Notes: generated by a model from the sequence alone, not told the origin. 64,000 bases of DNA from Mycolicibacterium austroafricanum (GCF_000612725.1 NZ_HG964451.1:668143-732142), one strand, 5' to 3'; shown: positions 8,598 through 18,651, counted from the stretch's first letter. Numbers and translations: made by a program.

Positions 8598-9314
8598 ATG
8601 GAACTGACAGGACAGACCGCGCTGATCACCGGCGGCACCGCCGGGATCGGCCTCGCGTGCGCACAGCTGATGGCGCGCGAGGGCGCCGACGTGGTGATCA
8701 CCGGACGCGACCCCGGCCGGGGCGAGGCCGCCGCCGCGTCCGATCCCCGTCTGCGCTTCCTGCGGTGTGACCTGGCAGATCGAACATCGATCGAATCCCT
8801 TGTGCAGCAGGCACCCCCGGTCGACATCCTGGTCAACAACGCCGCCAGCTTCCCGGGCGCGATGACCGTGGACCAGGACGCCGCGACGTTCCAGCGCACG
8901 TTCGACACCAACGTCGGCGGCACCTACTTCCTCACCGCTGCCGTGGTCCCGGCGATGCTGCTCAGGGGCCGCGGGGCGATCGTCAACGTCACGTCGATGG
9001 TGGCGTGGAAGGGCGTTCCCGGCGCCTCGGTGTACAGCGCGTCCAAAGCCGCCGTCGAGTCCCTGACCCGCACCTGGGCCGCCGAGTTCGCGCCGCACGT
9101 CCGGGTCAACAGTGTCGCCCCCGGACCGACCGACACCGAAGGCGTCGTCGCGGAATGGGGCGACACCAACGACGAGTTGGGGCGCGCGCTGCCGCTGGGC
9201 CGCACCGCCACGCCTGGGGAGATCGCGCAGGCGGTGCTGTTCCTGGCCTCACCGCGCGCCGGCTTCGTCACCGGCTCGGTGCTGCACGCCGACGGCGGCG
9301 GCACGGCCATCTGA
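8598..9314 (+). CDS. Short-chain dehydrogenase/reductase
   Basis: A 238-aa classical SDR. TGGTAGIG (residues 12-19) binds the nucleotide, NNA follows the fourth strand, and the catalytic Ser precedes YSASK. The C-terminal LHADGGGTAI is the usual family ending. An acidic/small residue pattern after strand 2 (TGRD) leaves NAD versus NADP preference open. The ATG at 8598 is 57 bp after the nitroreductase stop, so the two may share a transcript. Substrate not predictable. Confidence 0.88.
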   Translation: MELTGQTALITGGTAGIGLACAQLMAREGADVVITGRDPGRGEAAAASDPRLRFLRCDLADRTSIESLVQQAPPVDILVNNAASFPGAMTVDQDAATFQRTFDTNVGGTYFLTAAVVPAMLLRGRGAIVNVTSMVAWKGVPGASVYSASKAAVESLTRTWAAEFAPHVRVNSVAPGPTDTEGVVAEWGDTNDELGRALPLGRTATPGEIAQAVLFLASPRAGFVTGSVLHADGGGTAI

Positions 9315-9335
9315 GCGGGCAGGACATTCGCCCGC
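9315..9335 (+). terminator. Hairpin immediately after the SDR stop codon
   Basis: GCGGGC at 9315-9320 and GCCCGC at 9330-9335 form a 6-bp GC stem with a 9-nt loop directly after TGA at 9312-9314. There is no U-run, which is common for mycobacterial intrinsic terminators. It is a plausible but weak terminator. Confidence 0.35.
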
Positions 9336-9419
9336 CGACATCTGCGGGTGCCCGCCGCCGCGCGGTCGTCGCCGCGTCGGTGCGTCCCGATATCGTCGGG
9401 GTGTCGGGACGGAGACGAG

Positions 9420-10019
9420 ATGAGCGAACGCACGCAGACCCCCAGGTTGTCCGGGCAGTTCTCGAAGGCCCTGGTGTACGCGGAACTCAAGCACCACAAC
9501 CAGGTGCGCAAGGGCGGCGGCGACACCCCCTATCTGGCGCACCTGTTGGGGGTGGCCGCACTGGTCATCGACGACTGTGGCACCGAGGAGCAGGCTATCG
9601 CCGCGCTGCTGCACGACTGCGTCGAGGACGCGGGCGGGCCGCCCACCCTGGCCGAGATCCGGGCGAACTTCGGGGACGACGTCGCCCGGATCGTCGACGA
9701 GTGCAGCGACACCGACGAGACCCCGAAACCGCCGTGGCGCGAACGCAAACAGCGCTACCTGACCCATTTGGCGGATGTCGGCGAACCCACCCTGCTGGTC
9801 TCGGTGGCCGACAAGCTGGACAACGCGCGGTCGATGCTGCGCGACCACCGCACCCACGGTGCGCAGCTGTGGCAGCGGTTCACGGTCAAGGATCCCGCCG
9901 ACCATCTCTGGTACTACCGCGAGCTGCTGACGGCCTACCGCGGGCGCGGGCTGGACAGCTGGATGGTCGATGAACTCGGCAGGGTCGTCGACGAGCTGGC
10001 CGGCGCCGCCGTAGTCTGA
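9420..10019 (+). CDS. SpoT/MESH1-like HD-domain phosphohydrolase
   Basis: A 199-aa HD-superfamily protein. The metal-binding pattern is visible: His41 in PYLAHLLGVA, His65-Asp66 in ALLHDCVED, and Asp131 in SVADKLDN. NQVRKGGGDTPYLAH and ADKLDNARS closely resemble the hydrolase half of RelA/SpoT, so a small stand-alone (p)ppGpp hydrolase or related nucleotide pyrophosphohydrolase is likely. No synthetase domain is present. The ATG at 9420 was chosen because the similarity starts soon after it. The recC start follows 6 bp after the stop, so the gene is probably co-transcribed with recCBD. Confidence 0.82.
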   Translation: MSERTQTPRLSGQFSKALVYAELKHHNQVRKGGGDTPYLAHLLGVAALVIDDCGTEEQAIAALLHDCVEDAGGPPTLAEIRANFGDDVARIVDECSDTDETPKPPWRERKQRYLTHLADVGEPTLLVSVADKLDNARSMLRDHRTHGAQLWQRFTVKDPADHLWYYRELLTAYRGRGLDSWMVDELGRVVDELAGAAVV

Positions 10020-10025
10020 CCGCCG

Positions 10026-13000
10026 ATGGCGCTGCACCTGCACCGGGCCGACCGCACCGATCTGCTCGCCGACGGCCTCGGGGCGATGCTGGCCGACCCG
10101 CCCGCGGACCCGTTCGCCGAGGACCTGGTGCTGGTGTCCGCGCGCGGCACCGAACGCTGGCTCAGCCAGCGCCTCTCCCACATCCTCGGCCGCGGCTCCG
10201 GGCAGGACGGCATCTGCGCGGGGGTCACGTTCCGCCACCCGCGCTCACTGATGGCGGAGCTGACCGGAACCGACGAGGACGACCCGTGGTCGCCGGACGC
10301 GATGGTGTGGCCGCTGCTCGACGTCATCGACGGCTGCATCACCGAGCCGTGGTGCGCCACACTGGCCACCCACCTCGGCCACTTCGCCGACGGCGAGGAG
10401 AAGGTGCTGCGCCAGGGCAGGCGCTACGCGGTGGCGCGCCGACTGGCCGGCCTGTTCGACTCCTACGCCCGGCAGCGCCCGCAGCTGCTGATCGACTGGA
10501 TCGACGGCCGCACCGGGGCGCTGGACGAGGACCTGCGGTGGCAACCCGAGCTGTACCGCGCGCTGCTGGCGCACGTCGACACCGAACCACCACACATCCG
10601 GCACGCCGAAACCGTTGCGCGACTCAGGGAATCACCGTCGGAGCTGCCGCAGCGGCTGTCAATGTTCGGACACACCCGGCTGCCCGCCACCGAGATCGAG
10701 CTGTTGGCCGCGCTGAGCACCCACCACGACCTGCACCTGTGGCTGCCGCATCCCAGCGACAAGCTGTGGACCTCGCTGCGCGGCGTCCACGGGGCCGCGC
10801 CCCGCCGCACCGACACCTCCCACCGCGACGTCGACCACCCGCTGCTGGCCACCCTGGGCCGCGACCTGCGCGAACTGCAGCGCGTGCTGCCCGCGGACGC
10901 ACAGACCGACGAAAGCCTCGGTCCGGCCGATCGCCCCGACACCCTGCTGGGCTGGCTGCAGTCCGACCTGGGCGCCGACGCCGTGCGCCCGCAGGGTCGT
11001 TCGTGCGCGCCGGGCGACCGGTCGGTGCAGGTGCACAGCTGCCACGGCGCGGCCCGCCAGATCGACGTGCTGCGGGAGGTGCTGCTCGGCCTGCTCGCCG
11101 ACGACCCGACGCTGGAGCCCCGCGACATCCTCGTCATGTGCCCGGACATCGAGACCTACGCCCCGTTGATCGTGGCCGGCTTCGGCCTGGGCGACGTGGT
11201 TTCCGGCGCGCACCCCGCGCACCGGCTGCGGGTCACGCTGGCCGACCGGGCACTCACCCAGACCAACCCGCTGCTCGGTGTCGCGCGCCAACTGCTCGGG
11301 CTCGCCGGTGGGCGCGCCACCGCCAGCGAGGTGCTCAACCTCGCCGAGGCCGCCCCGGTGCGGCTGCGGTTCGGGTTCACCGACGACGACCTCGACGCGA
11401 TCGGTGACTGGGTGCGCGAAGCCAACATCCGCTGGGGTTTCGACCGCGGGCACCGCCACCCCTACGGCGTGGATTTCGTGCAGAACACCTGGCGGTTCGG
11501 CATCGACCGGGTGCTGGCCGGGGTCGCGATGTCCGACGACTCGCACGCCTGGCTGGACACCACGTTGCCGCTCGACGACGTGAGCAGCAACCGGGTCGAG
11601 CTCGCGGGCCGCCTCGCCGAGTACGTCGACCGACTGCGCAGTGTCGTCGAATCCCTCTCGGGGGCAGCGGCATTGAACGATTGGCTGGCCCGACTTTCCG
11701 AGGGCCTGGACGCGCTGACCGCGGTGTCGGACGCCGACCTGTGGCAGACCAGCCAGGTGGGCCGCGAGCTCGCCGACATCCTGGCCGCGGCGGGCGCGCA
11801 CGCCGACGTCGAACTGCGACTGTCCGACATCAGGGCGCTGCTGGACCGTCACCTGGCAGGCAGGCCCACCCGGGCCAACTTCCGCACCGGGACCCTGACC
11901 GTGTGCACGATGGTCCCGATGCGCTCGGTGCCGCACCGCGTGGTGTGCCTGGTCGGCCTCGACGACGGGGTGTTCCCGCGCTCGGGTGTGGTCGACGGCG
12001 ACGACGTGCTGGCCCGCGACCCGATGACCGGGGAACGCGACATCCGTTCGGAGGACCGGCAGTTGCTGCTCGACGCGATCGGCGCGGCCACCGAGAAGCT
12101 GGTCATCACCTACACCGGCGCCAACGAGTACAGCGGGCAGCGCAAGCCGCCCGCGGTTCCGGTGATGGAGCTGCTCGACACCCTGGACGTCACCACCTCC
12201 GCCCCGGTGCGCGAGACCGTCCTCGTCGAACATCCGTTGCAGCCCTTCGACGTCGACAACGTCACCCCCGGCAAGCTCGGCATGCCCGCGGGCCGGCCGT
12301 TCACGTTCGACCCGACCGCGCTGACCGCGGCCACCGCCGCTGCCGGGCACCGCGGGCCGCGTCCGCACCTGCTCGGTCGCCCGCTGCCCGCCCCGCCGCC
12401 CGCCGACGTCGCCCTCGACGAGCTGATCGGCTTCTTCAAGGATCCCGTGAAGGGCTTCTTCCGGGCGCTCGATTACACGCTGCCCTGGGACGTCGAAGCG
12501 GTCGAGGACGCGATGCCCGTCGAGATCGACGCGTTGCAGGAGTGGAAGATCGGCGACCGCATGCTCGACGACATGCTGCGCGGCATGACCCCCGCCGACG
12601 CGCAGCAGGCGGAGTGGCGGCGCGGTTCGCTGCCGCCCGGACGCCTCGGCTGGCGCAAAGCCCAGGAAATCGCCTCGCGATCGGCCGCGCTGGCGGCCGC
12701 CGCGCGGCAGCACCGCACGCCGGATCCCAGGGCGATCGACGTCGACGTAGCGATCGGACCGGCGCGCCGGGTCACCGGCACCGTGCCACGGGTGTACGGC
12801 AGCCGCACGGTCGCCGTCACATACTCCAAGCTCGACGGCAGGCATCTGCTGGCATCGTGGATTCGCCTGGTGGCGTTGACCGCTCACCATCCCGGCACGG
12901 ACTGGACGGCGGTGTGCATCGGCCGCGGGGGCCGGGGTGGGAACCAGACGAAGGAGCGGCTGCTCGGGCCGCCGGAGGCCGCCGCCGAGGTGCTGCGCGA

Positions 13001-13280
13001 CCTCGTCGCCATGTACGACGCGGGCCGCTGTGCACCGATCCCGTTGCCGCTCAAGACGTCCTATGCCTGGGCCGAGACGGAGTACCACCGCGGCACCCCG
13101 CTGCGTGAGGCGGGCTGGAAGTGGAAGACCGGACGCTTCCCCGGCGAGGACGCCGAACCCGCCCACGTCAGGGTGTGGGGGCCGCACTTCCCGCTGTCGG
13201 GTCTGGTCTCGGCGGGGCTCCCCGACTACTCCACGCGGCTGTGGCAGCCGATGCTGCTGGCCGAGAGGAACCCCGCCTGA
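10026..13280 (+). CDS. recC: Exodeoxyribonuclease V subunit gamma, RecC
   Basis: A 1084-aa protein, the right size for RecC. It opens with LHLHRADRTDLLADGL and has ERWLSQRLSHILG and the helicase-like-fold segments ILVMCPDIETYAPLI and MRSVPHRVVCLVGLDDGVFPR. RecC is the Chi-recognition and scaffold subunit, an inactive helicase/nuclease relative. The stop overlaps the recB start (TGATG at 13278-13282). Gene order recC-recB-recD matches M. tuberculosis. In mycobacteria AdnAB does most end resection in recombination, and RecBCD has been tied to single-strand annealing. Confidence 0.95.
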   Translation: MALHLHRADRTDLLADGLGAMLADPPADPFAEDLVLVSARGTERWLSQRLSHILGRGSGQDGICAGVTFRHPRSLMAELTGTDEDDPWSPDAMVWPLLDVIDGCITEPWCATLATHLGHFADGEEKVLRQGRRYAVARRLAGLFDSYARQRPQLLIDWIDGRTGALDEDLRWQPELYRALLAHVDTEPPHIRHAETVARLRESPSELPQRLSMFGHTRLPATEIELLAALSTHHDLHLWLPHPSDKLWTSLRGVHGAAPRRTDTSHRDVDHPLLATLGRDLRELQRVLPADAQTDESLGPADRPDTLLGWLQSDLGADAVRPQGRSCAPGDRSVQVHSCHGAARQIDVLREVLLGLLADDPTLEPRDILVMCPDIETYAPLIVAGFGLGDVVSGAHPAHRLRVTLADRALTQTNPLLGVARQLLGLAGGRATASEVLNLAEAAPVRLRFGFTDDDLDAIGDWVREANIRWGFDRGHRHPYGVDFVQNTWRFGIDRVLAGVAMSDDSHAWLDTTLPLDDVSSNRVELAGRLAEYVDRLRSVVESLSGAAALNDWLARLSEGLDALTAVSDADLWQTSQVGRELADILAAAGAHADVELRLSDIRALLDRHLAGRPTRANFRTGTLTVCTMVPMRSVPHRVVCLVGLDDGVFPRSGVVDGDDVLARDPMTGERDIRSEDRQLLLDAIGAATEKLVITYTGANEYSGQRKPPAVPVMELLDTLDVTTSAPVRETVLVEHPLQPFDVDNVTPGKLGMPAGRPFTFDPTALTAATAAAGHRGPRPHLLGRPLPAPPPADVALDELIGFFKDPVKGFFRALDYTLPWDVEAVEDAMPVEIDALQEWKIGDRMLDDMLRGMTPADAQQAEWRRGSLPPGRLGWRKAQEIASRSAALAAAARQHRTPDPRAIDVDVAIGPARRVTGTVPRVYGSRTVAVTYSKLDGRHLLASWIRLVALTAHHPGTDWTAVCIGRGGRGGNQTKERLLGPPEAAAEVLRDLVAMYDAGRCAPIPLPLKTSYAWAETEYHRGTPLREAGWKWKTGRFPGEDAEPAHVRVWGPHFPLSGLVSAGLPDYSTRLWQPMLLAERNPA

Positions 13281-16200
13281 TGGAACCGTTCGACCTGCTC
13301 GGGCCGCTGCCCGCCCCGCGGACCACGACGGTGTTGGAGGCCAGCGCGGGCACCGGCAAGACGTTCGCGCTCGCGGGCCTGGTCACCCGCTACGTCGCCG
13401 AGGGCGTGGCGACGCTGGACCAGATGCTGCTCATCACGTTCGGCCGCGCCGCCAGCCAGGAGTTGCGGGAGCGGGTGCGCGCCCAGATCCTGGATGCGCT
13501 GCGGGCATTCGACGATCCGTCGCACGCCGCCGACAACGAGATCGTCGCGCACCTGCTGACCGGCAGCCACGGGGAACTGACCGAGCGTCGGCAGCGGCTG
13601 CGCGACGCGCTGGCCGGTTTCGACGCCGCCACCATCGCCACCACACACCAGTTCTGTCAGCTGGTGCTGCGCTCGCTCGGGGTGGCCGGCGACACCGACT
13701 CCGGGGTGGAGTTGGTGGAGAGCCTCGACGACCTGGTGACCGAGATCGTCGACGACCTCTACCTCGCGCACTTCGGGCAGGACCACGATGAGCCGCTGCT
13801 GACCTACGCCGACGCGCTGAGCCTGGCCCGCGAGGTGGTCGGCAACGCGCACACCGAGTTACGGCCCACCGATCCCCCTCCCGGCTCCGATCCCTTTGTC
13901 CGCGTGCAGTTCGCCAGGGCGGTGTGTGCAGAGCTGGAGACGCGTAAACGCAGGCTCGGCATCCTGCACTACGACGACCTGTTGTCGCGGCTGGCCAAGG
14001 CGCTGGAGCCGCAGGACTCGCCGGCGCGGATGCGGATGCAGCACCGGTGGTCGATCGTGATGGTCGACGAGTTCCAGGACACCGACCCGGTGCAGTGGCA
14101 GGTGATCGACTGCGCGTTCAGCGGGCACGCCACCGTGATCCTCATCGGCGACCCCAAACAGGCGATCTACGCGTTCCGCGGCGGCGACATCGTCACCTAT
14201 CTGCACGCCGTGTCGACCGCGGACCGGCAGAAGACGCTGGGCACCAACTACCGCAGCGACGGCCCGCTGGTCGACAGCCTGCAGGCGGTGATGCGCGACG
14301 CCCAACTCGGTGACCCGCGCATCGTGGCGCACCGGGTCGAGGCCCACCACAGGGACCACCGCCTGGCGGGCGCGCCGCGCAACGCGCCGTTTCGGCTGCG
14401 GGTGGTCACCCGGGACCAGTTCGGCACCCGACCCGACCGCGTCGTCGCGATCGACCAACTGCGCCAACACATCCCCCAAGACATGGCGGCCGACATCGCG
14501 GCGCTGCTGGCCAGTGATGCGACGTTCTGCGACCGGCCGGTGCAGCCGGGCGACGTCGCGGTCATCGTGGAGAGCCACCGCGACGGGCACGCCTGCTTCG
14601 ACGCGCTCACCGCCGCGGGCATCCCCGCCGTCTACACCGGAGACTCGGACGTGTTCACCTCCCCTGCCGCCGACGACTGGATGTGCCTGCTGGAGGCGTT
14701 CGACCAGCCGCACCGGTCGGGCCTGGTGCGCGCCGCGGCCACCACGATGTTCTTCGGTGAGACCGCGGAATCCCTTGCCGCCGAGGGTGACACATTGACC
14801 GACCGGGTCGCCGAGATGCTGCGGCAGTGGGCCGACTTCGCGCGGGACCGCGGCGTCGCGGCGGTGTTCGAGGCGGCGCAGCTGGGCGGCATGGGCGAGC
14901 GCGTGCTGTCGTGGGTGGACGGCGAGCGGCACATGACCGACCTCGCGCATCTGACCCAGGTGTTGCACGGCACCGCCCACCGCGAGCATTTCAGCCTGCC
15001 CGCGCTGCGGGACTGGCTGCGCGGCCAGCGCGACGAACGCAGCGGCGCCCCCGAACGCAACCGCAGGCTCGACAGTGACGCCGCCGCGGTGCAGATCATG
15101 ACGGTGTGGGTGAGCAAGGGTCTGCAGTTCCCGGTGGTGTATCTGCCGTTCGCGTTCAACCGCAACATCCAGACCCGCGACGTGGTGACGTTCCACGACG
15201 GTGACATCCGCTGTCTGCACATCGGTGGCGAGTGCAGCCCCGATCATGCCGCCGCCCAGCAGCAGGGTCGCCGCGAGGCCGCCGGCGACGACGTCCGCCT
15301 CACCTATGTGGCGATGACGCGCGCGCAGTCGCAGGTGGTCGCCTGGTGGGCGCCGTCGAACGACGAACCCAACGGCGGGCTGTCCCGGTTGCTTCGGGGC
15401 CGCGCGCCGGGCGACCCGGTGGTGCCGGACCGCTGCGACCCGCCGCGGATCGACGACCCCGACGCGATGGCGCAGCTGCGCGCGTGGTCCGACGCGGGCG
15501 GCCCCGTCCTGGAGGAATCGGTCATCGCAGCGTCGGTCACGGTCGAACTCCCCTCGCCCGCCGAGGATCTCGAGGTCCGGCACTTTCACCGGCGCATCGA
15601 CACGTCGTGGCGCAGGACGTCGTATTCGGGCCTGATCCGCGCGGCCGAGTCCGGGCAGACGGGCGTGGGCAGTGAACCGGAGGTGGTCGAACTCGACGAC
15701 GAGGCCGGCGAGGTTCCGGTACCCGGGGCCGGGGGCGGCGGCGACCAGATGCCCTCCCCGATGGCCGACCTGCCGATGGGCGCGAAGTTCGGCACGCTGG
15801 TGCACGCGGTGCTCGAGACGGCCGACCCGTTCGCCACCGACCTGGCGGCCGAACTGGAGTCCCACGTCCGCAGGCATTCGCTCTGGTGGCCCGTCGACGT
15901 CCCGGCCGCCGACCTGGCGGCGGCGCTGGTGCCGTTGCACGATACCCCGCTGGGCCCGCTGGCGCCCGGGGTCACGCTGCGCGACATCGGGCTGCGGGAC
16001 CGGTTGCGGGAGATGGAGTTCGAGTTTCCGCTGGCCGGCGGCGACCGGCGGGTGGAGGTGCCGGACATCTCGCTGGCCGACGTCGGACGGCTGCTGGCCG
16101 CGCATCTGCCCGCAGACGACCCGCTGGCGCCGTACGCGGAGCGGCTGACCGGTGGCACGCTGGCCGCCCAGTCGCTGAAGGGATACCTGAGCGGGTCGGT

Positions 16201-16573
16201 GGACGCCGTGCTGCGGGTCGGCGACCGCTACCTCGTCGTCGACTACAAAACGAACTGGCTGGGCGATCCGGCGCGCCCGCTGACCGCCGCCGACTACGGT
16301 AAGGCCCAGCTCACCGAGGCGATGCTGCACTCCGACTATCCGCTGCAGGCACTGCTGTACTGCGTTGTGCTGCACAGGTTCCTGCGGTGGCGCGCGCCAG
16401 GCTACCGCGCCGAGAGCCACATCGCCGGTGTGCTGTATCTGTTCGTGCGGGGAATGTGTGGCGCCGACACCCCCGTGGTGGCCGGACATCCCGCCGGGGT
16501 CTTCAGCTGGCAGCCGCCCGCGGCGTTGATCGAGGCGCTGTCGGACCTGCTGGACGCGGGGGTGGCGGCGTGA
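13280..16573 (+). CDS. recB: Exodeoxyribonuclease V subunit beta, RecB
   Basis: A 1097-aa UvrD-like helicase fused to a nuclease. Walker A is EASAGTGKTFAL (about residues 20-31), Walker B/motif II is VMVDEFQDTD, motif III is ILIGDPKQAIY, and motif VI is LTYVAMTRAQ. The C-terminal RecB nuclease motif is seen as DAVLRVGDRYLVVDYKTNW (about residues 975-993) with the catalytic Asp and DYK. The ATG at 13280 overlaps the recC stop by one base. It provides 3'-5' translocation and all nuclease activity of RecBCD. Confidence 0.95.
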   Translation: MEPFDLLGPLPAPRTTTVLEASAGTGKTFALAGLVTRYVAEGVATLDQMLLITFGRAASQELRERVRAQILDALRAFDDPSHAADNEIVAHLLTGSHGELTERRQRLRDALAGFDAATIATTHQFCQLVLRSLGVAGDTDSGVELVESLDDLVTEIVDDLYLAHFGQDHDEPLLTYADALSLAREVVGNAHTELRPTDPPPGSDPFVRVQFARAVCAELETRKRRLGILHYDDLLSRLAKALEPQDSPARMRMQHRWSIVMVDEFQDTDPVQWQVIDCAFSGHATVILIGDPKQAIYAFRGGDIVTYLHAVSTADRQKTLGTNYRSDGPLVDSLQAVMRDAQLGDPRIVAHRVEAHHRDHRLAGAPRNAPFRLRVVTRDQFGTRPDRVVAIDQLRQHIPQDMAADIAALLASDATFCDRPVQPGDVAVIVESHRDGHACFDALTAAGIPAVYTGDSDVFTSPAADDWMCLLEAFDQPHRSGLVRAAATTMFFGETAESLAAEGDTLTDRVAEMLRQWADFARDRGVAAVFEAAQLGGMGERVLSWVDGERHMTDLAHLTQVLHGTAHREHFSLPALRDWLRGQRDERSGAPERNRRLDSDAAAVQIMTVWVSKGLQFPVVYLPFAFNRNIQTRDVVTFHDGDIRCLHIGGECSPDHAAAQQQGRREAAGDDVRLTYVAMTRAQSQVVAWWAPSNDEPNGGLSRLLRGRAPGDPVVPDRCDPPRIDDPDAMAQLRAWSDAGGPVLEESVIAASVTVELPSPAEDLEVRHFHRRIDTSWRRTSYSGLIRAAESGQTGVGSEPEVVELDDEAGEVPVPGAGGGGDQMPSPMADLPMGAKFGTLVHAVLETADPFATDLAAELESHVRRHSLWWPVDVPAADLAAALVPLHDTPLGPLAPGVTLRDIGLRDRLREMEFEFPLAGGDRRVEVPDISLADVGRLLAAHLPADDPLAPYAERLTGGTLAAQSLKGYLSGSVDAVLRVGDRYLVVDYKTNWLGDPARPLTAADYGKAQLTEAMLHSDYPLQALLYCVVLHRFLRWRAPGYRAESHIAGVLYLFVRGMCGADTPVVAGHPAGVFSWQPPAALIEALSDLLDAGVAA

Positions 16574-18225
16574 CCGTCGAGGCGTTCTCGGAGCTGTTCG
16601 AACCGGCGGATCTTCATGTGGCGCAACGGCTCACGACGCTGGGCAAGGAGGGGGACGACTCGGTGGCGCTGGCGGTCGCCTTGGCCGTTCGCGCATTGCG
16701 GGGAGGGTCGGTGTGTGTGGATCTGCGCGCGATCGCCACCCAGGTCGGCATGCCGGAACTGCCCTGGCCGGAACCGGACCGGTGGCTGGCGGCGGTCGGG
16801 GCCAGCCCGCTGGCCGACGAGCGGGTGCTGCGGATGCACGGTGATCTGCTGTATCTGGACCGCTACTGGCGCGAGGAACAACAGGTGTGCGACGACGTGC
16901 TGGCGCTGCTGGCGTCACCGCTGCCCGCGACGGCACCCAGCATCGAGAGGCTGTTCCCGGCGGGCTGGGAGGAACAGCGCGAGGCCGCGAAAGTCGCTCT
17001 GCGGCAATCATTGACGGTGCTGACGGGCGGTCCGGGCACCGGCAAGACGACGACGGTCGCGCGGCTGCTGGCCTCGATCGCCGAGCAGGCCGAGAGCGCA
17101 GGCGGCGCACCGCCGCGGATGGCTCTGGCCGCTCCGACCGGCAAGGCGGCGGCCCGGCTGCAGGACGCGGTGCACGCCGAGGTCGGCAAGCTGCCCGCGG
17201 TCGACCAGGGCAGGCTCGCGGGCCTGCGGGCGACCACCCTGCACCGGCTGCTGGGCAGCCGCCCGGACACGTCGTCGCGGTTCCGTCACCACCGGGACAA
17301 CCGTCTCCCGCACGACGTCATCGTCGTCGACGAGACCTCGATGGTGTCGCTGACGATGATGGCGCGGCTGCTTGAGGCGGTGCGTCCGGACACCCGGCTG
17401 TTGTTCGTCGGGGACCCCGACCAGCTGGCCTCCGTCGACGCCGGTGCCGTGCTCGCCGACCTGGTGGAGGGTCTCGGCGACGCCGGGGTGGTCGAGCTGA
17501 AGACTCCGCACCGGTTCGGCGAGACGATCGGGTCGCTGGCCGAGGCGATCCGGGCCGGCGACGCCGACACCGCGGTGCAGCTGCTGCGCGCGGGCGGGGA
17601 CGCGGTCGCCTGGCTGGACACCGACGACCCCTCGGACGCGCTGCGGGCGACGCTGGTCGCGCGGGCCGACGAACTGCGCCGGGCCGCGCTGCTGGGCGAC
17701 GCCCGCGCCGCGCTGGGTGTCCTCGACGACCACCGGCTGCTGTGTGCGCACCGCCGCGGGCCGTTCGGCGTGACGCACTGGAACCGGCAGGTCGAGCGCT
17801 GGCTGGCGGACAAGACCGGGCAGCCGATGTGGTCGCAGTGGTATCCGGGCCGGCCGCTGCTGGTCACGGCGAACGACTACGGGCTCGGCGTCTACAACGG
17901 CGACACCGGGGTCGTCGTCGCCGCGCCCGACGGGCTGCGCGCGCACGTCGGGTCGCTGCAGTTCGCGCCGGGCCGGCTCGGTGAGGTCGAGACGATGTTC
18001 GCGATGACCATCCACAAGAGCCAGGGCAGCCAGGCCGACGAGGTCACGGTGCTGCTGCCGCCGCAGGATTCCCGGCTGTTGACCCGGGAGCTGTTCTACA
18101 CGGCGGTCACCCGCGCCAAGAAGCACGTCCGCGTCGTCGGAAGCGAGGCGTCGGTGCGGACCGCGATCGGCCGTCGCGCCACCCGCGCGTCCGGACTCGC
18201 GCAGCGGCTGCGCACCCGGTCCTAA
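16570..18225 (+). CDS. recD: Exodeoxyribonuclease V subunit alpha, RecD
   Basis: A 551-aa SF1B helicase. Walker A is LTGGPGTGKTTTV, motif II is VIVVDETSMVS, motif III is LLFVGDPDQLASV, and the C-terminal motifs are TIHKSQGSQADEV and TAVTRAKKHV. The GTG at 16570 overlaps the recB stop (GTGA). It is the 5'-3' motor of the RecBCD complex. After its stop at 18225 there is a 119-bp gap with no clear terminator before the small secreted-protein genes. Confidence 0.95.
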   Translation: MTVEAFSELFEPADLHVAQRLTTLGKEGDDSVALAVALAVRALRGGSVCVDLRAIATQVGMPELPWPEPDRWLAAVGASPLADERVLRMHGDLLYLDRYWREEQQVCDDVLALLASPLPATAPSIERLFPAGWEEQREAAKVALRQSLTVLTGGPGTGKTTTVARLLASIAEQAESAGGAPPRMALAAPTGKAAARLQDAVHAEVGKLPAVDQGRLAGLRATTLHRLLGSRPDTSSRFRHHRDNRLPHDVIVVDETSMVSLTMMARLLEAVRPDTRLLFVGDPDQLASVDAGAVLADLVEGLGDAGVVELKTPHRFGETIGSLAEAIRAGDADTAVQLLRAGGDAVAWLDTDDPSDALRATLVARADELRRAALLGDARAALGVLDDHRLLCAHRRGPFGVTHWNRQVERWLADKTGQPMWSQWYPGRPLLVTANDYGLGVYNGDTGVVVAAPDGLRAHVGSLQFAPGRLGEVETMFAMTIHKSQGSQADEVTVLLPPQDSRLLTRELFYTAVTRAKKHVRVVGSEASVRTAIGRRATRASGLAQRLRTRS

Positions 18226-18344
18226 AGTCAACGTTCCCGCGACGCGAAATAGATTCGCGCCCTTGGCTGTTTACCGGTTGAGAAACGTCAGAACCGCGAG
18301 ATTCGCTCCACGGCTCGGGCCCTGAACAGGGAAGAGCATTCGTC

Positions 18345-18599
18345 ATGAACTTCACCATCGCCGCCGTCACCGCCGGGCTGGCCGCCGCCGGTCTGGGGCT
18401 CGCCGGGCCCGCGTATGCCGCGCCCACCGGGCCGGGTAACGCCAACGACGCGATCAGCCAACTCACTCAGCAGGGCAACCAGGTGATCGTGAAGCGCCTC
18501 TCCGACACTCCGCTCTCGCGGGCATCGGTGGTCTCCGTGCATCCCGGATCCGGCGACGCGTCGGCACTCGGCCAGGTGGTCTACGTCGCTGTCCGCTGA
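18345..18599 (+). CDS. Small secreted protein, tandem paralogue 1
   Basis: An 84-aa protein with a Sec signal peptide: MNFTIAAVTAGLAAAGLGLAG, then AYAAP as the likely cleavage region near residue 26. The mature part of about 58 residues has ISQLTQQGNQVIVKRLSDTPLSRASVVSVHPG and ends YVAVR. It has no Cys. The two following genes share ISxLxxxGNxVIVxxLxxxPLxxAxVV and a final YVxVR/YLDIR, so the three are tandem paralogues. The family looks like the many small exported mycobacterial proteins of unknown function. No ligand or partner can be inferred. Confidence 0.75.
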   Translation: MNFTIAAVTAGLAAAGLGLAGPAYAAPTGPGNANDAISQLTQQGNQVIVKRLSDTPLSRASVVSVHPGSGDASALGQVVYVAVR

Positions 18600-18613
18600 G
18601 CGTCGCCGAGGAG

Positions 18614-18638
18614 GGGCACCCCGGTGGTGGGGGTGCCC
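18614..18638 (+). terminator. GC-rich hairpin downstream of secreted paralogue 1
   Basis: GGGCACCCC at 18614-18622 pairs perfectly with GGGGTGCCC at 18630-18638 across a 7-nt loop, 14 bp after the stop codon. A short T-containing stretch follows. It is a likely intrinsic terminator. Confidence 0.6.
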
Positions 18639-18651
18639 ACTCCATCATTTC

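Noticed and set aside
10659..13187. Long open frame antisense to recC
   Set aside because: High GC content opens long antisense frames; the composition is Arg/Gly/His-rich with no recognisable domain, while recC on the plus strand is certain.
13859..16489. Long open frame antisense to recB
   Set aside because: Same reason; low-complexity His/Arg-rich translation under a clear recB.
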